64,000 nucleotides of DNA from NCBI RefSeq assembly GCF_014203095.1, contig NZ_JACHIG010000007.1:124001-188000 (forward strand). Direction: 5' to 3'. Of the stretch, positions 1-8,556 are shown in pieces. A model generated the notes under the pieces. That model saw only the letters and a list, made by a program, of their open reading frames with translations, searched no databases and had not been told where the DNA came from. This DNA is from Prosthecobacter vanneervenii (GTDB lineage Bacteria > Verrucomicrobiota > Verrucomicrobiia > Verrucomicrobiales > Verrucomicrobiaceae). Each line of letters begins with the position of its first letter. Positions within the stretch are counted from its first letter, which is position 1. A program made the position numbers and the translations under genes.

Positions 1-1627
1 TCATCACACCGATCACGGTGCCGAGCAGGCCGAGGTAGGGGCCACCGGCGATGCCGATGGTGAGGAAGACCAGTTTGCCATTGAGCTTCTGCACCTCGCG
101 CACCATGCCGCCGTGCAGCGTGGCCTTGATGGCCTGGATGGAGCGCCCGGAGAGGCTGAGCACCTGGGTCGTTTTCTTTTGTGCAGGATCAAATGTGATC
201 TGCCGGAAAGACTTCATGCGGTTGCTGATCTCCTGCGCGCCCAGGTGGTAGAGCTGATACAGCGGGGAATGGTACATGAGCTTCTGCACCTTGCCGCTGA
301 CACTGCCGCCCAGGTTTTTCACGCTCTCGGCGTCTTCGGTGTCGATGGCGGTCAGGTCGCTGGAGATTTTTTCCCAGCGTTTCATGAATTCGGCGGAGGC
401 CTTCTCAATCGTGTTGAGATAGATCACTTTTCCCACTGCAATGCCCCAGCCCACCACGGCCAGCAGGGTGCAGAGGAAGATCACCACCCAGCCGTCAAAG
501 GTCAGGTCTTTGGAAATGTCCGAGATGAGGGTGAGATGCTTCATGATCTCGCCCTCTTCTTCATGATCGGAGGCTTCCTCAGAGCCCAGCGTGACGAGCT
601 TGGCCGCATCCGAGGTGCTGCCCTGGTTCACCGCAGCAAAGCGGATGAATCCAGCCGGGCGTGCGGTCTTGGCGATCTGCAGTTCGTCAATTTCTCCCGT
701 GAAGCCCACGAGATCCGTGGTGGTGCTGTCCTTGTCGATCTCCACCGGAGTCTTGATGGAGGGAATGGCAGCACTCACGGCACCGTAGGATTTGCCATCG
801 AGATAGACGGTGATGGTGCCTGCATCTGCCACTGCGGCGATGTGGTGCCAGCCACCTGCGGCGATGGGTGCGCCGTCGCTGCTGCGCTGCTTGTTCACTT
901 CCACAAAGGGAATGCCATTGTTCAGCCCGAGGATGAAGGCATTCGCGCCATCGCGGCGGCTGATGATGACCGCATTGGGCTGCAGCGCGCTGGGCTTGAC
1001 CCAGACAGAGACGGTGAGCGGAGCACCGGGGGCAAACTCAGGCAGCGGAGGTGCGGGCACCTTGATGGGGGCCTGGCCAAACACACGTAGCCCCGCGCCG
1101 ATGAGGGAGCCCGCCGCCGGAGCAGGTGCGCCTTCGGCATTGGCACCGGTGGGAGAGGAATCCTTGCCGGAATCTGTGAAGTGATAGACCAGCGTGGTGT
1201 TGGCCTCATAGGTTTCCTTGGCAGCTTCAGGTGCGGGAGCTTCACCATTGCCGTAGTAGAGCCAGATGGTGCTGGCAGCGGCGGGCTTGAGGTCCGGCAC
1301 CTGCACCCAGACGTAGGCTTCATTCAGCAGTGCGTCCCACTTTTCCACATGGTGCTTGAGCACCGTCTTGTGATCGTCCGCCACAAAGCGCAGGTCTCCA
1401 CCGTCCTCCCTGGCGGAGAGAAATGAAAACACGCCTTCGTGCAGGCGCACCAGCACGGCGCTGGTGCCGATGGGCTCGGCGATGGCGACGCCCTTGCCGC
1501 TGGTGTCAATTGTGATCTCCTTGCGGAGGGTCCACTTGCCGTCTCCCCACCAGTTTTTTTCAGCCGAGAGCGCGGAGGCTGTCAGCAGCAGAAAGAGGAC
1601 GAAGGATTGCAGAAGGCGTTGGTTCAT
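1..1627 (-). CDS. DUF2341/LamG/ExbB proton-channel fusion protein (3' end outside window)
   Basis: At least 542 residues; the gene continues beyond the left edge. The order is a signal peptide (about 1-22), a DUF2341-like beta domain (about 30-150), a LamG/concanavalin-like domain (about 185-345), a membrane segment (about 374-395), then a MotA/TolQ/ExbB-type region. The last visible residues contain GPYLGLLGTVIGVM, the classic second membrane segment of ExbB/TolQ. Such channels use the proton gradient to energise outer-membrane processes. The start was chosen at the ATG giving a clean signal peptide, 26 bases after the stop of the upstream outer-membrane transporter gene on the same strand, so the two are probably co-transcribed. 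The carbohydrate-binding-like periplasmic part joined to an ExbB module is a combination I infer from motifs, not from an alignment. Confidence 0.85.
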   Translation of the reverse strand, partial: MNQRLLQSFVLFLLLTASALSAEKNWWGDGKWTLRKEITIDTSGKGVAIAEPIGTSAVLVRLHEGVFSFLSAREDGGDLRFVADDHKTVLKHHVEKWDALLNEAYVWVQVPDLKPAAASTIWLYYGNGEAPAPEAAKETYEANTTLVYHFTDSGKDSSPTGANAEGAPAPAAGSLIGAGLRVFGQAPIKVPAPPLPEFAPGAPLTVSVWVKPSALQPNAVIISRRDGANAFILGLNNGIPFVEVNKQRSSDGAPIAAGGWHHIAAVADAGTITVYLDGKSYGAVSAAIPSIKTPVEIDKDSTTTDLVGFTGEIDELQIAKTARPAGFIRFAAVNQGSTSDAAKLVTLGSEEASDHEEEGEIMKHLTLISDISKDLTFDGWVVIFLCTLLAVVGWGIAVGKVIYLNTIEKASAEFMKRWEKISSDLTAIDTEDAESVKNLGGSVSGKVQKLMYHSPLYQLYHLGAQEISNRMKSFRQITFDPAQKKTTQVLSLSGRSIQAIKATLHGGMVREVQKLNGKLVFLTIGIAGGPYLGLLGTVIGVM

Positions 1628-1653
1628 GCGCGTTGGGTTTGAAAAAGTGGAGA

Positions 1654-3264
1654 TTAAAAATCCGCCCAGAAACGGATCGTCACGAGCACCTCGCCGGTGC
1701 GTGTCACCCCCTGGGTGACCAAGGGCACGCCGACATCGGCGGAGCCATTCAGATGGCCGAGCAGGTGGAAGCGGCTGCCGCCTCCCACGCTGAAGAGGTC
1801 AAAGGTGGACTGCTGCCCCGGCAGTGCGTTCCGCATGATCAGACGGCCGCCATCGGCGAAGAGGTGAAAGCGCCAGGAGTCGCCACCGGCGCTGCTGTCT
1901 TTGCTGCTGTTGATCAGAGATGGAGAGCGCAGCTCCAGCGTGCCAAACGCGCCGCTGTCTCCCAGCACGGTGGATTCGAGGTAGCCGCGCACCGTGGCCA
2001 GTCCGCCGCCCGCGAGCTGCTCATTGTTGATCAACGGGCCCGAGCCTGCCTGCCCCTGAACTTTGCCATAAGCCTCAAAGCCGCCCGGCAGCTTTTGTGT
2101 ATGCGCGAGATCGCTGCGATAGTAGAAGAAGCCTTCATCCGCCAGGTAGCGGCGGCGGCTGAAGCTGGCCTGATCGCTGCCGAGTCCGCGAAGGGCGAAG
2201 ACGATGCTGTTGTTGAATTCCGTGGTTTGCCTGGCCGCTGCCCAAGTCGCGGAATGGCTCAGGGTAAAGGGGAAGTAGGTGACCGGTGCGGAGGTCTTGG
2301 CCCCTGCCACGGTGATGTCCTGCTCAAACCTCTTGTAGTCCATGCCAAAGCTCAGGTTTTGATAAAAGCCCTGCTTCTGCGGCAGGGTGAAGAGCAGCCT
2401 GGCCCCCAGCACCTGGCCACGGCCCGCCACAGCGGCACCGCCCAGCGTGGACACGTCGCTGTCCTGCTTGGAGCCCTGCAGCAGCACGCTCACGTTTTCC
2501 CATTCAGGAATGCGTGCCAGGTAGAATCCGGAAAGCACCCGTGCGTCATTGGGGCGCTCAGGCGCGATCTGGTAGCTCAGGCCCAGCGAGTGCCCCAGCT
2601 GCCAGAGATTGTCATAGCGCAGGGAGGCATTGATGCGCCACGGGGTCGTGTTGTTGTTGTGGCGGTTGTTTACCTCCAGGCTGCCGTGGAGTGGCGCCTT
2701 GTCCTTCACATCCAGGTCAATGTCCACCGTGCCAGGGCGGGCTCCGGCGCGCAGTGCAGGAGTCACGCGCAGGTCTGCCTGCCGGTTCAGCGCCAGGATG
2801 TCATGGTTGATCTTGTTGAAGTCAGGCAGGGTTCCCTCAGCGAGAGAGGGCGCCTTGCGCTTGATCTGATCGGGGTCGAAATACCGGGAGCCATGCACGC
2901 GCAGGCGTCCCACCACCGTCTCCACCACCTGCAGCAGCACCACTCCGCTGCTGGCATTCTGGCGCGGGATCTGTACAGACACCGTCTGGTACCCGTGGTC
3001 CTTGTAGGCTTTCTCCAGGGCAGCGCGCGCTTTTTCCACGTCGTCTGCCGTGCGTCCTGGGCCGAGGTAGGGGTACACCGCCTTCTCCACCTCCATGCGG
3101 GGCAGATGCTTCACCCCTGCCACCTCATACTCCTGGATGTACATCCGCGGCTGTGGGGCGGCCTGCTCCCCTGACAGACGTGTGATGCCTGCAAGCATGC
3201 ACAGAACCACACCGGAAAGGCGTGGCCACGCGGGCATGGGGGATGGTTTTTGCGCTGGGGTCAT
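1654..3264 (-). CDS. ShlB/FhaC-type outer-membrane transporter (TpsB)
   Basis: 536 residues. After a signal peptide there are one or two POTRA-like domains (about 40-190; the first begins YIQEYEVAGVKHLP) and then a long beta-barrel region. The Omp85-superfamily loop-6 signature VRGY is visible near residue 424 and the protein ends in phenylalanine, as outer-membrane barrels usually do. Members of this family secrete a partner TpsA exoprotein across the outer membrane. No TpsA gene is adjacent; the 3,075-residue protein starting at 9103 is a possible passenger but has a PEP-CTERM end instead of a TPS domain. It lies upstream of the ExbB-like gene on the same strand. The start may be the first ATG or the ATG nine codons later. 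Confidence 0.85.
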   Translation of the reverse strand: MTPAQKPSPMPAWPRLSGVVLCMLAGITRLSGEQAAPQPRMYIQEYEVAGVKHLPRMEVEKAVYPYLGPGRTADDVEKARAALEKAYKDHGYQTVSVQIPRQNASSGVVLLQVVETVVGRLRVHGSRYFDPDQIKRKAPSLAEGTLPDFNKINHDILALNRQADLRVTPALRAGARPGTVDIDLDVKDKAPLHGSLEVNNRHNNNTTPWRINASLRYDNLWQLGHSLGLSYQIAPERPNDARVLSGFYLARIPEWENVSVLLQGSKQDSDVSTLGGAAVAGRGQVLGARLLFTLPQKQGFYQNLSFGMDYKRFEQDITVAGAKTSAPVTYFPFTLSHSATWAAARQTTEFNNSIVFALRGLGSDQASFSRRRYLADEGFFYYRSDLAHTQKLPGGFEAYGKVQGQAGSGPLINNEQLAGGGLATVRGYLESTVLGDSGAFGTLELRSPSLINSSKDSSAGGDSWRFHLFADGGRLIMRNALPGQQSTFDLFSVGGGSRFHLLGHLNGSADVGVPLVTQGVTRTGEVLVTIRFWADF

Positions 3265-3595
3265 GATGGGACGGGCTCCGTGGACGGCGGTCGCCAGTTC
3301 AGCACACCTCTGCGTGTCTGCGGATGGTGCCTCTCTGGTCAGAGATGATCTGCACGCCTCTGGCGCGCGGCCGCTGGATACGCATCCTCACAGCCTTTAC
3401 CATACTCTTATGATGTAGATTAGGAGCGCATGATTTTATCACTGTCGAGAGAAAAGTGACGGATTTGGAGCTGTGAAAATAATTTTATTCATACTTGCAT
3501 AGTGTATATTCGAAAATAATACATCCGTCGTGACTGCTATTAGAGCCCGCTCACCGGCACGCCCATCCGCAAACCCCAGCTTCCTCCCGAAAGCC
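3265..3595. other. intergenic region between divergent TpsB and yezD genes
   Basis: About 330 bases with no convincing gene. The half next to yezD is very AT-rich and carries a promoter-like pair described separately, as well as a short inverted repeat (ATAC-N9-GTAT) around 3491-3507. Promoters for both divergent transcripts are expected here. Confidence 0.5.
3495..3522 (+). promoter_or_regulatory. predicted sigma-70-type promoter for yezD-ssuABC
   Basis: TTGCAT at 3495-3500 and TAATAC at 3517-3522 are separated by 16 bases in an AT-rich stretch, about 75 bases before the yezD start. Prediction from sequence only. Confidence 0.45.
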
Positions 3596-3778
3596 ATGTC
3601 CCATCAGCCCGCAGAATCCGAAGTCGATTCCTGGATCGAGATCGTCAGACAAAAGGTGTCCGCACTGCGCTTCGGCTCGGTGCAGATCATCGTGCACGAG
3701 GGCCGCGTGACGCAGGTGGAGAGCACGGAGAAGACAAGGCTGGCCGCAGACAGCACCCCTGCGCAGGTCAAAAAATAA
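3596..3778 (+). CDS. yezD: YezD-family small protein (DUF2292)
   Basis: 60 residues from the ATG at 3596. The core WIEIVRQKVSALRFGSVQI followed by IVHEGRVTQVE matches the YezD/DUF2292 family, small cytoplasmic proteins whose genes usually sit with sulfate or sulfonate uptake and cysteine synthesis genes; their molecular role is not established. The gene precedes a sulfonate-type ABC importer by about 110 bases on the same strand, which is the expected context. An earlier in-frame start would add a basic, proline-rich 22-residue leader that does not look like family sequence, so the later ATG is preferred. Confidence 0.85.
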   Translation: MSHQPAESEVDSWIEIVRQKVSALRFGSVQIIVHEGRVTQVESTEKTRLAADSTPAQVKK

Positions 3779-3890
3779 GCCGCCGCCGCCACGCTCCGCT
3801 TTTTCCAGCCGCAGCAAAGCTGGATCCAGGAAGCTCTCCCATCCGGAGCTCCGAACCTTTCCTCCTCCTCCCATCTCACAACACTCAAAT

Positions 3891-4862
3891 ATGAACAGAC
3901 GCGACTTCCTCAAACTGAGCACTCTGTCCGCCGCCGGAATCACGGCCTGTGGCAAACAGCCCGTGGATCCCAAGGCACCGCTGCGCTTTGGCCATTTCCC
4001 CAACATCACCCATGTGCAGGGGCTCGTGGCCCACCAGCTCAGCCGGCAGGGCAGGGGATGGTTTGAGCCGCGCCTGGGCGTGGGAGTGGAGTGGTTTGTT
4101 TATAACGCCGGGCCTTCTGCCACGGAGGCCATCTTTGCGCACTCGCTGGATGTGACCTACATCGGCCCCAGCCCGGTGCTCAATGCGTATGCCAAATCCC
4201 AGGGCACCGAGCTGCGCATCCTCTCCGGCGCGGCCACCGGAGGCAGCGCGCTGGTGGTGCGCCCTGCCGCAGGCATCAATGCGCCTGCCGATTTCAAAGG
4301 AAAGCGCATCGCCACTCCGCAGCTGGGAAACACGCAGGACATCCAGCTGCGCTCCTGGCTCAGCGACCACGGCATCAAAGTGACGCAGACCGGCGGAGAA
4401 GCCACCGTGCTGCCCACGCAGAACCCCGATCAGCTGGCGCTGTTTGTCAAAGGTGACATCGATGCCGTGTGGACTGTCGAGCCCTGGGTCTCCCGCCTCG
4501 AACTTGAGGCCGGTGGCAAAATCTTTGAAGAAGACAAAGGCACCTTTGCCACGCTGCTGGCCTCCAGCGCGGCCTTCGTCACCCAGCGCACCGATCTCGC
4601 CAAAAAGCTGGTCGTCGCCCACAGCGAGCTGACCGCCTGGATCAAAGAAAACCACGCTGAAGCGCGCGAGCTGGTCAAGGCGGAGCTCAAGGAGCTCACC
4701 ACCAAGGCTCCTAGCGAAGCCCTGCTGGACCGCTCACTGCCACGTGTGGTGCTCAGCACCGACGTCTCGCGCCCTGCGCTGGATGTGATGGTGGAGTCTG
4801 CCAAGAAGGCCGGCTTCCTCCACGACATCCCTGCTCTAGACGCCCTGCTCCCCAAGCTTTGA
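3891..4862 (+). CDS. ssuA: sulfonate/taurine/nitrate-type ABC transporter substrate-binding lipoprotein
   Basis: 323 residues. The N-terminus has a twin-arginine-like RRDFLK stretch (residues 3-8) and a lipobox ITAC with Cys20, so the protein is probably an exported, membrane-anchored lipoprotein. The rest matches the SsuA/NMT1-like periplasmic binding fold, for example the segments DVTYIGPSPVLNAYAKSQG, DFKGKRIATPQLGNTQD and DAVWTVEPWVSRLE. It captures the substrate for the ATPase and permease encoded immediately downstream. Neighbouring YezD favours an organosulfur ligand, but the exact substrate cannot be read from sequence; nitrate or thiamine-precursor binders are related. Confidence 0.9.
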   Translation: MNRRDFLKLSTLSAAGITACGKQPVDPKAPLRFGHFPNITHVQGLVAHQLSRQGRGWFEPRLGVGVEWFVYNAGPSATEAIFAHSLDVTYIGPSPVLNAYAKSQGTELRILSGAATGGSALVVRPAAGINAPADFKGKRIATPQLGNTQDIQLRSWLSDHGIKVTQTGGEATVLPTQNPDQLALFVKGDIDAVWTVEPWVSRLELEAGGKIFEEDKGTFATLLASSAAFVTQRTDLAKKLVVAHSELTAWIKENHAEARELVKAELKELTTKAPSEALLDRSLPRVVLSTDVSRPALDVMVESAKKAGFLHDIPALDALLPKL

Positions 4863-4877
4863 TCCAGCGCCCACTCA

Positions 4878-5678
4878 ATGACATTAGCTGACGAATTAAG
4901 CAATCCGCCTCCCGCCAAGCTCCTGGTGCAAAACGTCTCCAAGACCTATCAGGGAGCGCGGCAGACGGTCACGGCGCTGCAGGACATCAATCTCCAGGTG
5001 GCCGAGGGGGAGTTTGTCTGCCTGCTGGGCACCAGCGGCTGCGGCAAGAGCACGCTGCTCAACCTCATCGCGGGGCTGGAGCAGCCCACCAGCGGCAGCA
5101 TCTATGCCGACGGCCAGCCTGTCACCGGCCCCGGCCGTCAGCGCATGGTCATGTTTCAGGAGCATGCCCTCTTCCCCTGGCTGGATGTCATGGGTAATGT
5201 GCTCTTTGGCCTCAAGCTCAAACCCGGGCTCACAGACTCCGACCGCGAGGAGCTGGCCATGTACTATCTCAAGCTCGTGGGGCTGGAAAAATTTGTGCAT
5301 GCCAACATCCACGAACTCTCCGGCGGCATGAAGCAGCGCGTGGCGCTGGCGCGGGCGCTGGCTCCCAACCCACGCGTGCTGCTCATGGACGAGCCCTTTG
5401 CGGCACTCGATGCCATGACACGCGAGCAGCTCTACGCCGACCTGCAGGACATCCAGCAGAAGCGCTGCAAGACCGTCGTCTTCGTCACCCACAATGTGCG
5501 CGAGGCCGTGTGCCTGGGAGACCGCGTGCTGCTCTTCTCCCCGCGCCCAGGCCGCGTGCACTCGCAGTATGTGGTCAAGCTGCCGCGCCAGAGAGACATC
5601 AATGACGTCGCCGTGGCGCAGATCGCCAGCGCCATCACGGTGGAGCTCAAGAAGCACTCAACCCCTTTGAACTCATGA
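4878..5678 (+). CDS. ssuB: sulfonate-type ABC transporter ATP-binding protein
   Basis: 266 residues, the standard length for SsuB/TauB/NrtD ATPases. Visible motifs are Walker A GTSGCGKST (51-59), the Q-loop in MFQEHALFPW (about 92-101), the ABC signature LSGGM (147-151), Walker B VLLMDEP (167-173) and the H-loop VTHNVREA. It energises import by the SsuA/SsuC partners. It starts 15 bases after ssuA, and its stop codon overlaps the ssuC start (ATGA), indicating translational coupling. Confidence 0.95.
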   Translation: MTLADELSNPPPAKLLVQNVSKTYQGARQTVTALQDINLQVAEGEFVCLLGTSGCGKSTLLNLIAGLEQPTSGSIYADGQPVTGPGRQRMVMFQEHALFPWLDVMGNVLFGLKLKPGLTDSDREELAMYYLKLVGLEKFVHANIHELSGGMKQRVALARALAPNPRVLLMDEPFAALDAMTREQLYADLQDIQQKRCKTVVFVTHNVREAVCLGDRVLLFSPRPGRVHSQYVVKLPRQRDINDVAVAQIASAITVELKKHSTPLNS

Positions 5679-6436
5679 AAAGGGCGCTTTCTTCAGTCGC
5701 ATTCTTTGCCGTGGTCGTCGCCCTCTGGGAGGCCGCCTCCCGTGCGGGCTGGTGGTCTCCGGTGCTGGTGCCTTCGCCATTGGCCATCGGCAAATACCTG
5801 GCCACCACGGTGGCGGATGGCACGCTGTGGTCCGCAGGCGTGGTGACCATGACGCGCCTGGGCATCGGCTACATCATCGGCCTGCTGCTCGGCATTCCGC
5901 TGGGGCTGCTGACGGCGCGCTTCCGCTTTGCCTCGGACACGCTCGGCGTGCTCGCCCTCGGACTTCAGACGCTGCCCAGCGTGTGCTGGGTGCCGCTCTC
6001 GCTGCTGTGGTTTGGCCAGACGGAGAGCGCCATGCTCTTCATCGTCATCATGGGCACACTGTGGGCGGTGCAGCTGGCCACAGACCACGGCATCCGCCAG
6101 ATCCCGCCGATCTACCGCCGTGCCGCCACCACCATGGGCTCCAGCGGCTTTCACCTGCTGTGGCATGTGCTTCTGCCCGCCAGCCTGCCGCACCTCGTCA
6201 GCGGGATGAAGCAGGGCTGGGCCTTTGCCTGGCGCTCCCTCATGGCGGCGGAGATCTACGTCACGGTGCTCACCGGTTTTGGCCTCGGCCATCTGCTGCA
6301 CTACGGGCGCGAGCTTCAGGCCATGGATCAGGTGGCTGCCATCATGCTGGTCATCATCGTGGTCGGTTTTGTGGCGGACAAGGCTTTGTTCAGCCCATGG
6401 GAACGCTTCCTGCGCAAACGCTGGGGACTGGCTTGA
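5675..6436 (+). CDS. ssuC: sulfonate-type ABC transporter permease
   Basis: 253 residues with about six hydrophobic segments and the BPD_transp_1 coupling motif region (GSSGFHLLWHVLLPASLPHL, then VSGMKQGWAFAWRSLMAAE), typical of SsuC/TauC inner-membrane permeases. It overlaps ssuB by four bases (ATGA) and completes a binding protein-ATPase-permease set, so the operon probably encodes one complete importer. The DUF21 gene follows after only 13 bases and may be part of the same transcript. Confidence 0.93.
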   Translation: MKRALSSVAFFAVVVALWEAASRAGWWSPVLVPSPLAIGKYLATTVADGTLWSAGVVTMTRLGIGYIIGLLLGIPLGLLTARFRFASDTLGVLALGLQTLPSVCWVPLSLLWFGQTESAMLFIVIMGTLWAVQLATDHGIRQIPPIYRRAATTMGSSGFHLLWHVLLPASLPHLVSGMKQGWAFAWRSLMAAEIYVTVLTGFGLGHLLHYGRELQAMDQVAAIMLVIIVVGFVADKALFSPWERFLRKRWGLA

Positions 6437-6449
6437 GTCCAGGCACATC

Positions 6450-7418
6450 ATGCTGCTTTTTCTTCTCTTCATCACGGCTGCCGTGCTGGCCGTCTCGTGC
6501 CTGTGCTCCATGACGGAGGCCGTGCTCCTCAGCCTCAATCCCCTGGACCTGAAGCTGCAGGAAAAGAAGGGCGTGCAAAACGCCGCGCGCTGGCTGGCCA
6601 TGAAAAACCAGATCGAGCGGCCCATCTCCGCCATCCTGGTGTTTAACACCCTGGCAAACACCGGCCTGGCCACGCTGGCGGGCGCGGTCTTCAGCAGCAT
6701 CTACGGCGCCGACTGGCTCTGGCTTTTCTCCATCATCATGACGGCCGCCGTGCTCTTTGGCGGGGAGATGGCCCCCAAGATCCTCGGCGTGCATCATGCC
6801 GGCCGCCTCGCGCCGCGGCTCATCGGCCCGCTCAGCGTCATGCTCTGGCTCTGCCACCCGCTGGTGCTGCTGATGGAAAAATTTTGCGAAAGGCTCAAGG
6901 CGGGCTCCGGAGACCGCCGCAGCCAGAGCGACCACATCATGGACATCATCACCCTCGTGCAGTCGGCACGTGCGGAGCAGCTCCTGCACAACCATGAGGA
7001 GATCATCATGATCCACGCCGCCACGCTCGGTGCGCGGAGGGTCAAGACCGCCATGGTGCCGCATGATTCAGTGAAGATCTTTGACCAGCGCAAGACGCTG
7101 GCCCAAAACGTCGCGGATCTCGGCCCCAAGCTGCACCGCAGCTATCCCGTGAGCCCGGACGGCAGCGCCCTCAACATCAGCGGCTACATCCGCGTGCGAG
7201 AGCTCTTTGTGCAGAACCTCCAGACACCCCAGGCCCGCTGGACCGACCTCATACGCCCGGTGCTGCACATCGACAGCAAGGCCTCTCTCACCCAGCTGCT
7301 CACGCTCTTCCTGGAGCGCCACGAGATCGCCTCTCTCGTGGATGACGCGCACGGAGAGATGTGCGGCTGGATCACCATGGACGACGTCATGAAGGTGCTC
7401 ATGGGCGCGCGCATTTAA
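6450..7418 (+). CDS. DUF21/CNNM-family membrane protein with CBS-like domain
   Basis: 322 residues from the ATG at 6450. The N-terminal half has several membrane segments with a DUF21 arrangement (SCLCSMTEAVLLSLNP, FGGEMAPKILGVHHAG), as in CNNM/CorC-like proteins linked to divalent-cation transport or membrane homeostasis. The C-terminal part (about 190-322) resembles a CBS pair, including the end segment CGWITMDDVMKVLMG. It is shorter than the usual 400-450 residues because the CorC_HlyC domain is absent. It follows ssuC by 13 bases, but a functional link to sulfonate uptake is not evident. It is tail-to-tail with the next minus-strand gene; the stop codons overlap. Confidence 0.8.
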   Translation: MLLFLLFITAAVLAVSCLCSMTEAVLLSLNPLDLKLQEKKGVQNAARWLAMKNQIERPISAILVFNTLANTGLATLAGAVFSSIYGADWLWLFSIIMTAAVLFGGEMAPKILGVHHAGRLAPRLIGPLSVMLWLCHPLVLLMEKFCERLKAGSGDRRSQSDHIMDIITLVQSARAEQLLHNHEEIIMIHAATLGARRVKTAMVPHDSVKIFDQRKTLAQNVADLGPKLHRSYPVSPDGSALNISGYIRVRELFVQNLQTPQARWTDLIRPVLHIDSKASLTQLLTLFLERHEIASLVDDAHGEMCGWITMDDVMKVLMGARI

Positions 7419-7924
7419 TCCGCGCGGCTGTTTTTGGCGCTCAGAGATTTGTTCCAGAGCTCTTCCAGCTGATGGAGGGCCGCAGGCGTAGATTCCTGCT
7501 TTGCCTGCCTTCTGCCCGCCCCTGCGCTGCGTTTTTGCATGATGATGAAGGCCGTGGTCAGGGAGATGACCAGAACAGTCAAGAACACGGATCTGACAGC
7601 GGCCCGCTTCTCCGGATGAAGCCTGGAGCGCACGCGACGGGGGGTGATGATCGGCTGGAATTCCTCCGGCGCGTCTGTCTGCGTGGTGTTGGTGCCTTTG
7701 AATTTTTGCGCCACTGCCATCCGTGGCAGCCCAATGGGTGGAAAGGAGTCTCTCATGTCGAAGACGATGTTTGGCTGGCTGGGCTGAAACCGGGCAGGGG
7801 CACCGTTCAGCAGGGTCGATGTGGTGGCTGTTCTGTTCATAAGCAGGGGGGGAGGTTTGCCGGATGAATGATTCTTGAGATTCATGCCCGCGTGGCTTTC
7901 CGCCACGGTGCGGGATCTGTTCAT
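7415..7924 (-). CDS. single-pass membrane protein of unknown function
   Basis: 169 residues from the ATG at 7924, chosen because AAGGAAGG lies about ten bases upstream; an ATG 13 codons earlier lacks this. The first 100 residues are polar, with many Asn, Ser and Thr, and look disordered. One hydrophobic segment (SVFLTVLVISLTTAFIIM) is followed by a basic, Gln/Ala-rich tail. I do not recognise a family. The end overlaps the end of the convergent DUF21 gene. Confidence 0.55.
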   Translation of the reverse strand: MNRSRTVAESHAGMNLKNHSSGKPPPLLMNRTATTSTLLNGAPARFQPSQPNIVFDMRDSFPPIGLPRMAVAQKFKGTNTTQTDAPEEFQPIITPRRVRSRLHPEKRAAVRSVFLTVLVISLTTAFIIMQKRSAGAGRRQAKQESTPAALHQLEELWNKSLSAKNSRAD

Positions 7925-8076
7925 GGTGGACTTGCCTTCCTTGGAACGGATCGGAGCTTTCAAGCGGCGTGGACGCCTGCCCTCTTTATATCACACTCAC
8001 GAAGTAGGGTATAATTTCCACCAGGTCATCTGTCCAGCACATGTTTGAAAAAAGACGGTTCGAAAAAAATGATTTA

Positions 8077-8100
8077 AATCCTATTGACCCAATATGAATT
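8077..8100. promoter_or_regulatory. AT-rich ATCC/CAAT motif upstream of small gene 8185
   Basis: The stretch beginning AATCCTATTGACCCAATAT closely resembles the ATTCCTATTGATTGGATAT element at 23421. It may be an operator overlapping a TTGACC -35-like hexamer at 8084-8089. See the finding on a shared motif; inference only. Confidence 0.35.
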
Positions 8101-8184
8101 AAAGGCATCATGCATTACCGACTCATGACATTGGGAGGCGCGCGGCCTGCGTGCCACGCTTGTTCAACCTCTTGCTCGAATCCC

Positions 8185-8394
8185 ATGTCCTCCTTCAAAC
8201 ACAAGACATCCTTCCGTCCTGCATCCAGGAATCAGCACGACCGCATCCAGCCTGACGAATTCAGCAAACGCTTTCACTGGCGCTTTGTGCCGGGCTCCAA
8301 AGCCGCGCTGGAACTTGCCTATGATCCGGATCATCAGGACGACCTTGAAATTTTGCCTGCATCCGTGGTTGGACGTGTGCGCCGCAAGGCGTGA
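8185..8394 (+). CDS. small hypothetical protein
   Basis: 69 residues from the ATG at 8185; the frame is open from 8110 but the upstream part is Cys-rich and unlike the rest. The protein is polar, with a central segment FSKRFHWRFVPGSKAALELAY and an acidic-then-basic end (DPDHQDDLEILPASVVGRVR). No family recognised. It is preceded by the AT-rich motif at 8077 and followed by a run of three strong hairpins. Confidence 0.45.
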   Translation: MSSFKHKTSFRPASRNQHDRIQPDEFSKRFHWRFVPGSKAALELAYDPDHQDDLEILPASVVGRVRRKA

Positions 8395-8420
8395 ACTAAA
8401 AGCAGGCAAATCGTGGTAGA

Positions 8421-8556
8421 GGCGGCCCCTCATTTTTTCAGGTGGGCTGAGGGGCCGCCGATCCACCGCCGGCACCTGCTGTGAAGCAGGTCTTTATGCA
8501 ACCGGCGGCAATGATCCGGCCCGGCGTGCCCAGTGCGCGCCGGGCCGGATTTTTTT
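8421..8556 (+). ncRNA. candidate structured RNA or 3' UTR: three consecutive hairpins ending in a terminator
   Basis: Hairpin 1: GGCGGCCCCTCA (8421-8432) pairs with TGAGGGGCCGCC (8448-8459). Hairpin 2: CCGCCGG (8466-8472) pairs with CCGGCGG (8502-8508), enclosing CCTGCT (8475-8480) paired with AGCAGG (8485-8490). Hairpin 3 is a terminator (8514-8556). The stems are perfect and closely packed, which suggests a folded RNA rather than chance. It could be an independent small RNA or the 3' UTR of the gene ending at 8394. I do not recognise a known family. Confidence 0.45.
8514..8556 (+). terminator. strong intrinsic terminator
   Basis: A perfect 13-bp stem, ATCCGGCCCGGCG at 8514-8526 with its complement at 8538-8550, is followed by a T run at 8550-8556. 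It would end transcription coming from the small gene at 8185 or from a small RNA within 8400-8510. Confidence 0.85.

Noticed and set aside
1633-3174. 513-codon plus-strand frame opposite the TpsB gene
   Set aside because: The minus frame has signal peptide, POTRA and VRGY features; the plus frame has none.
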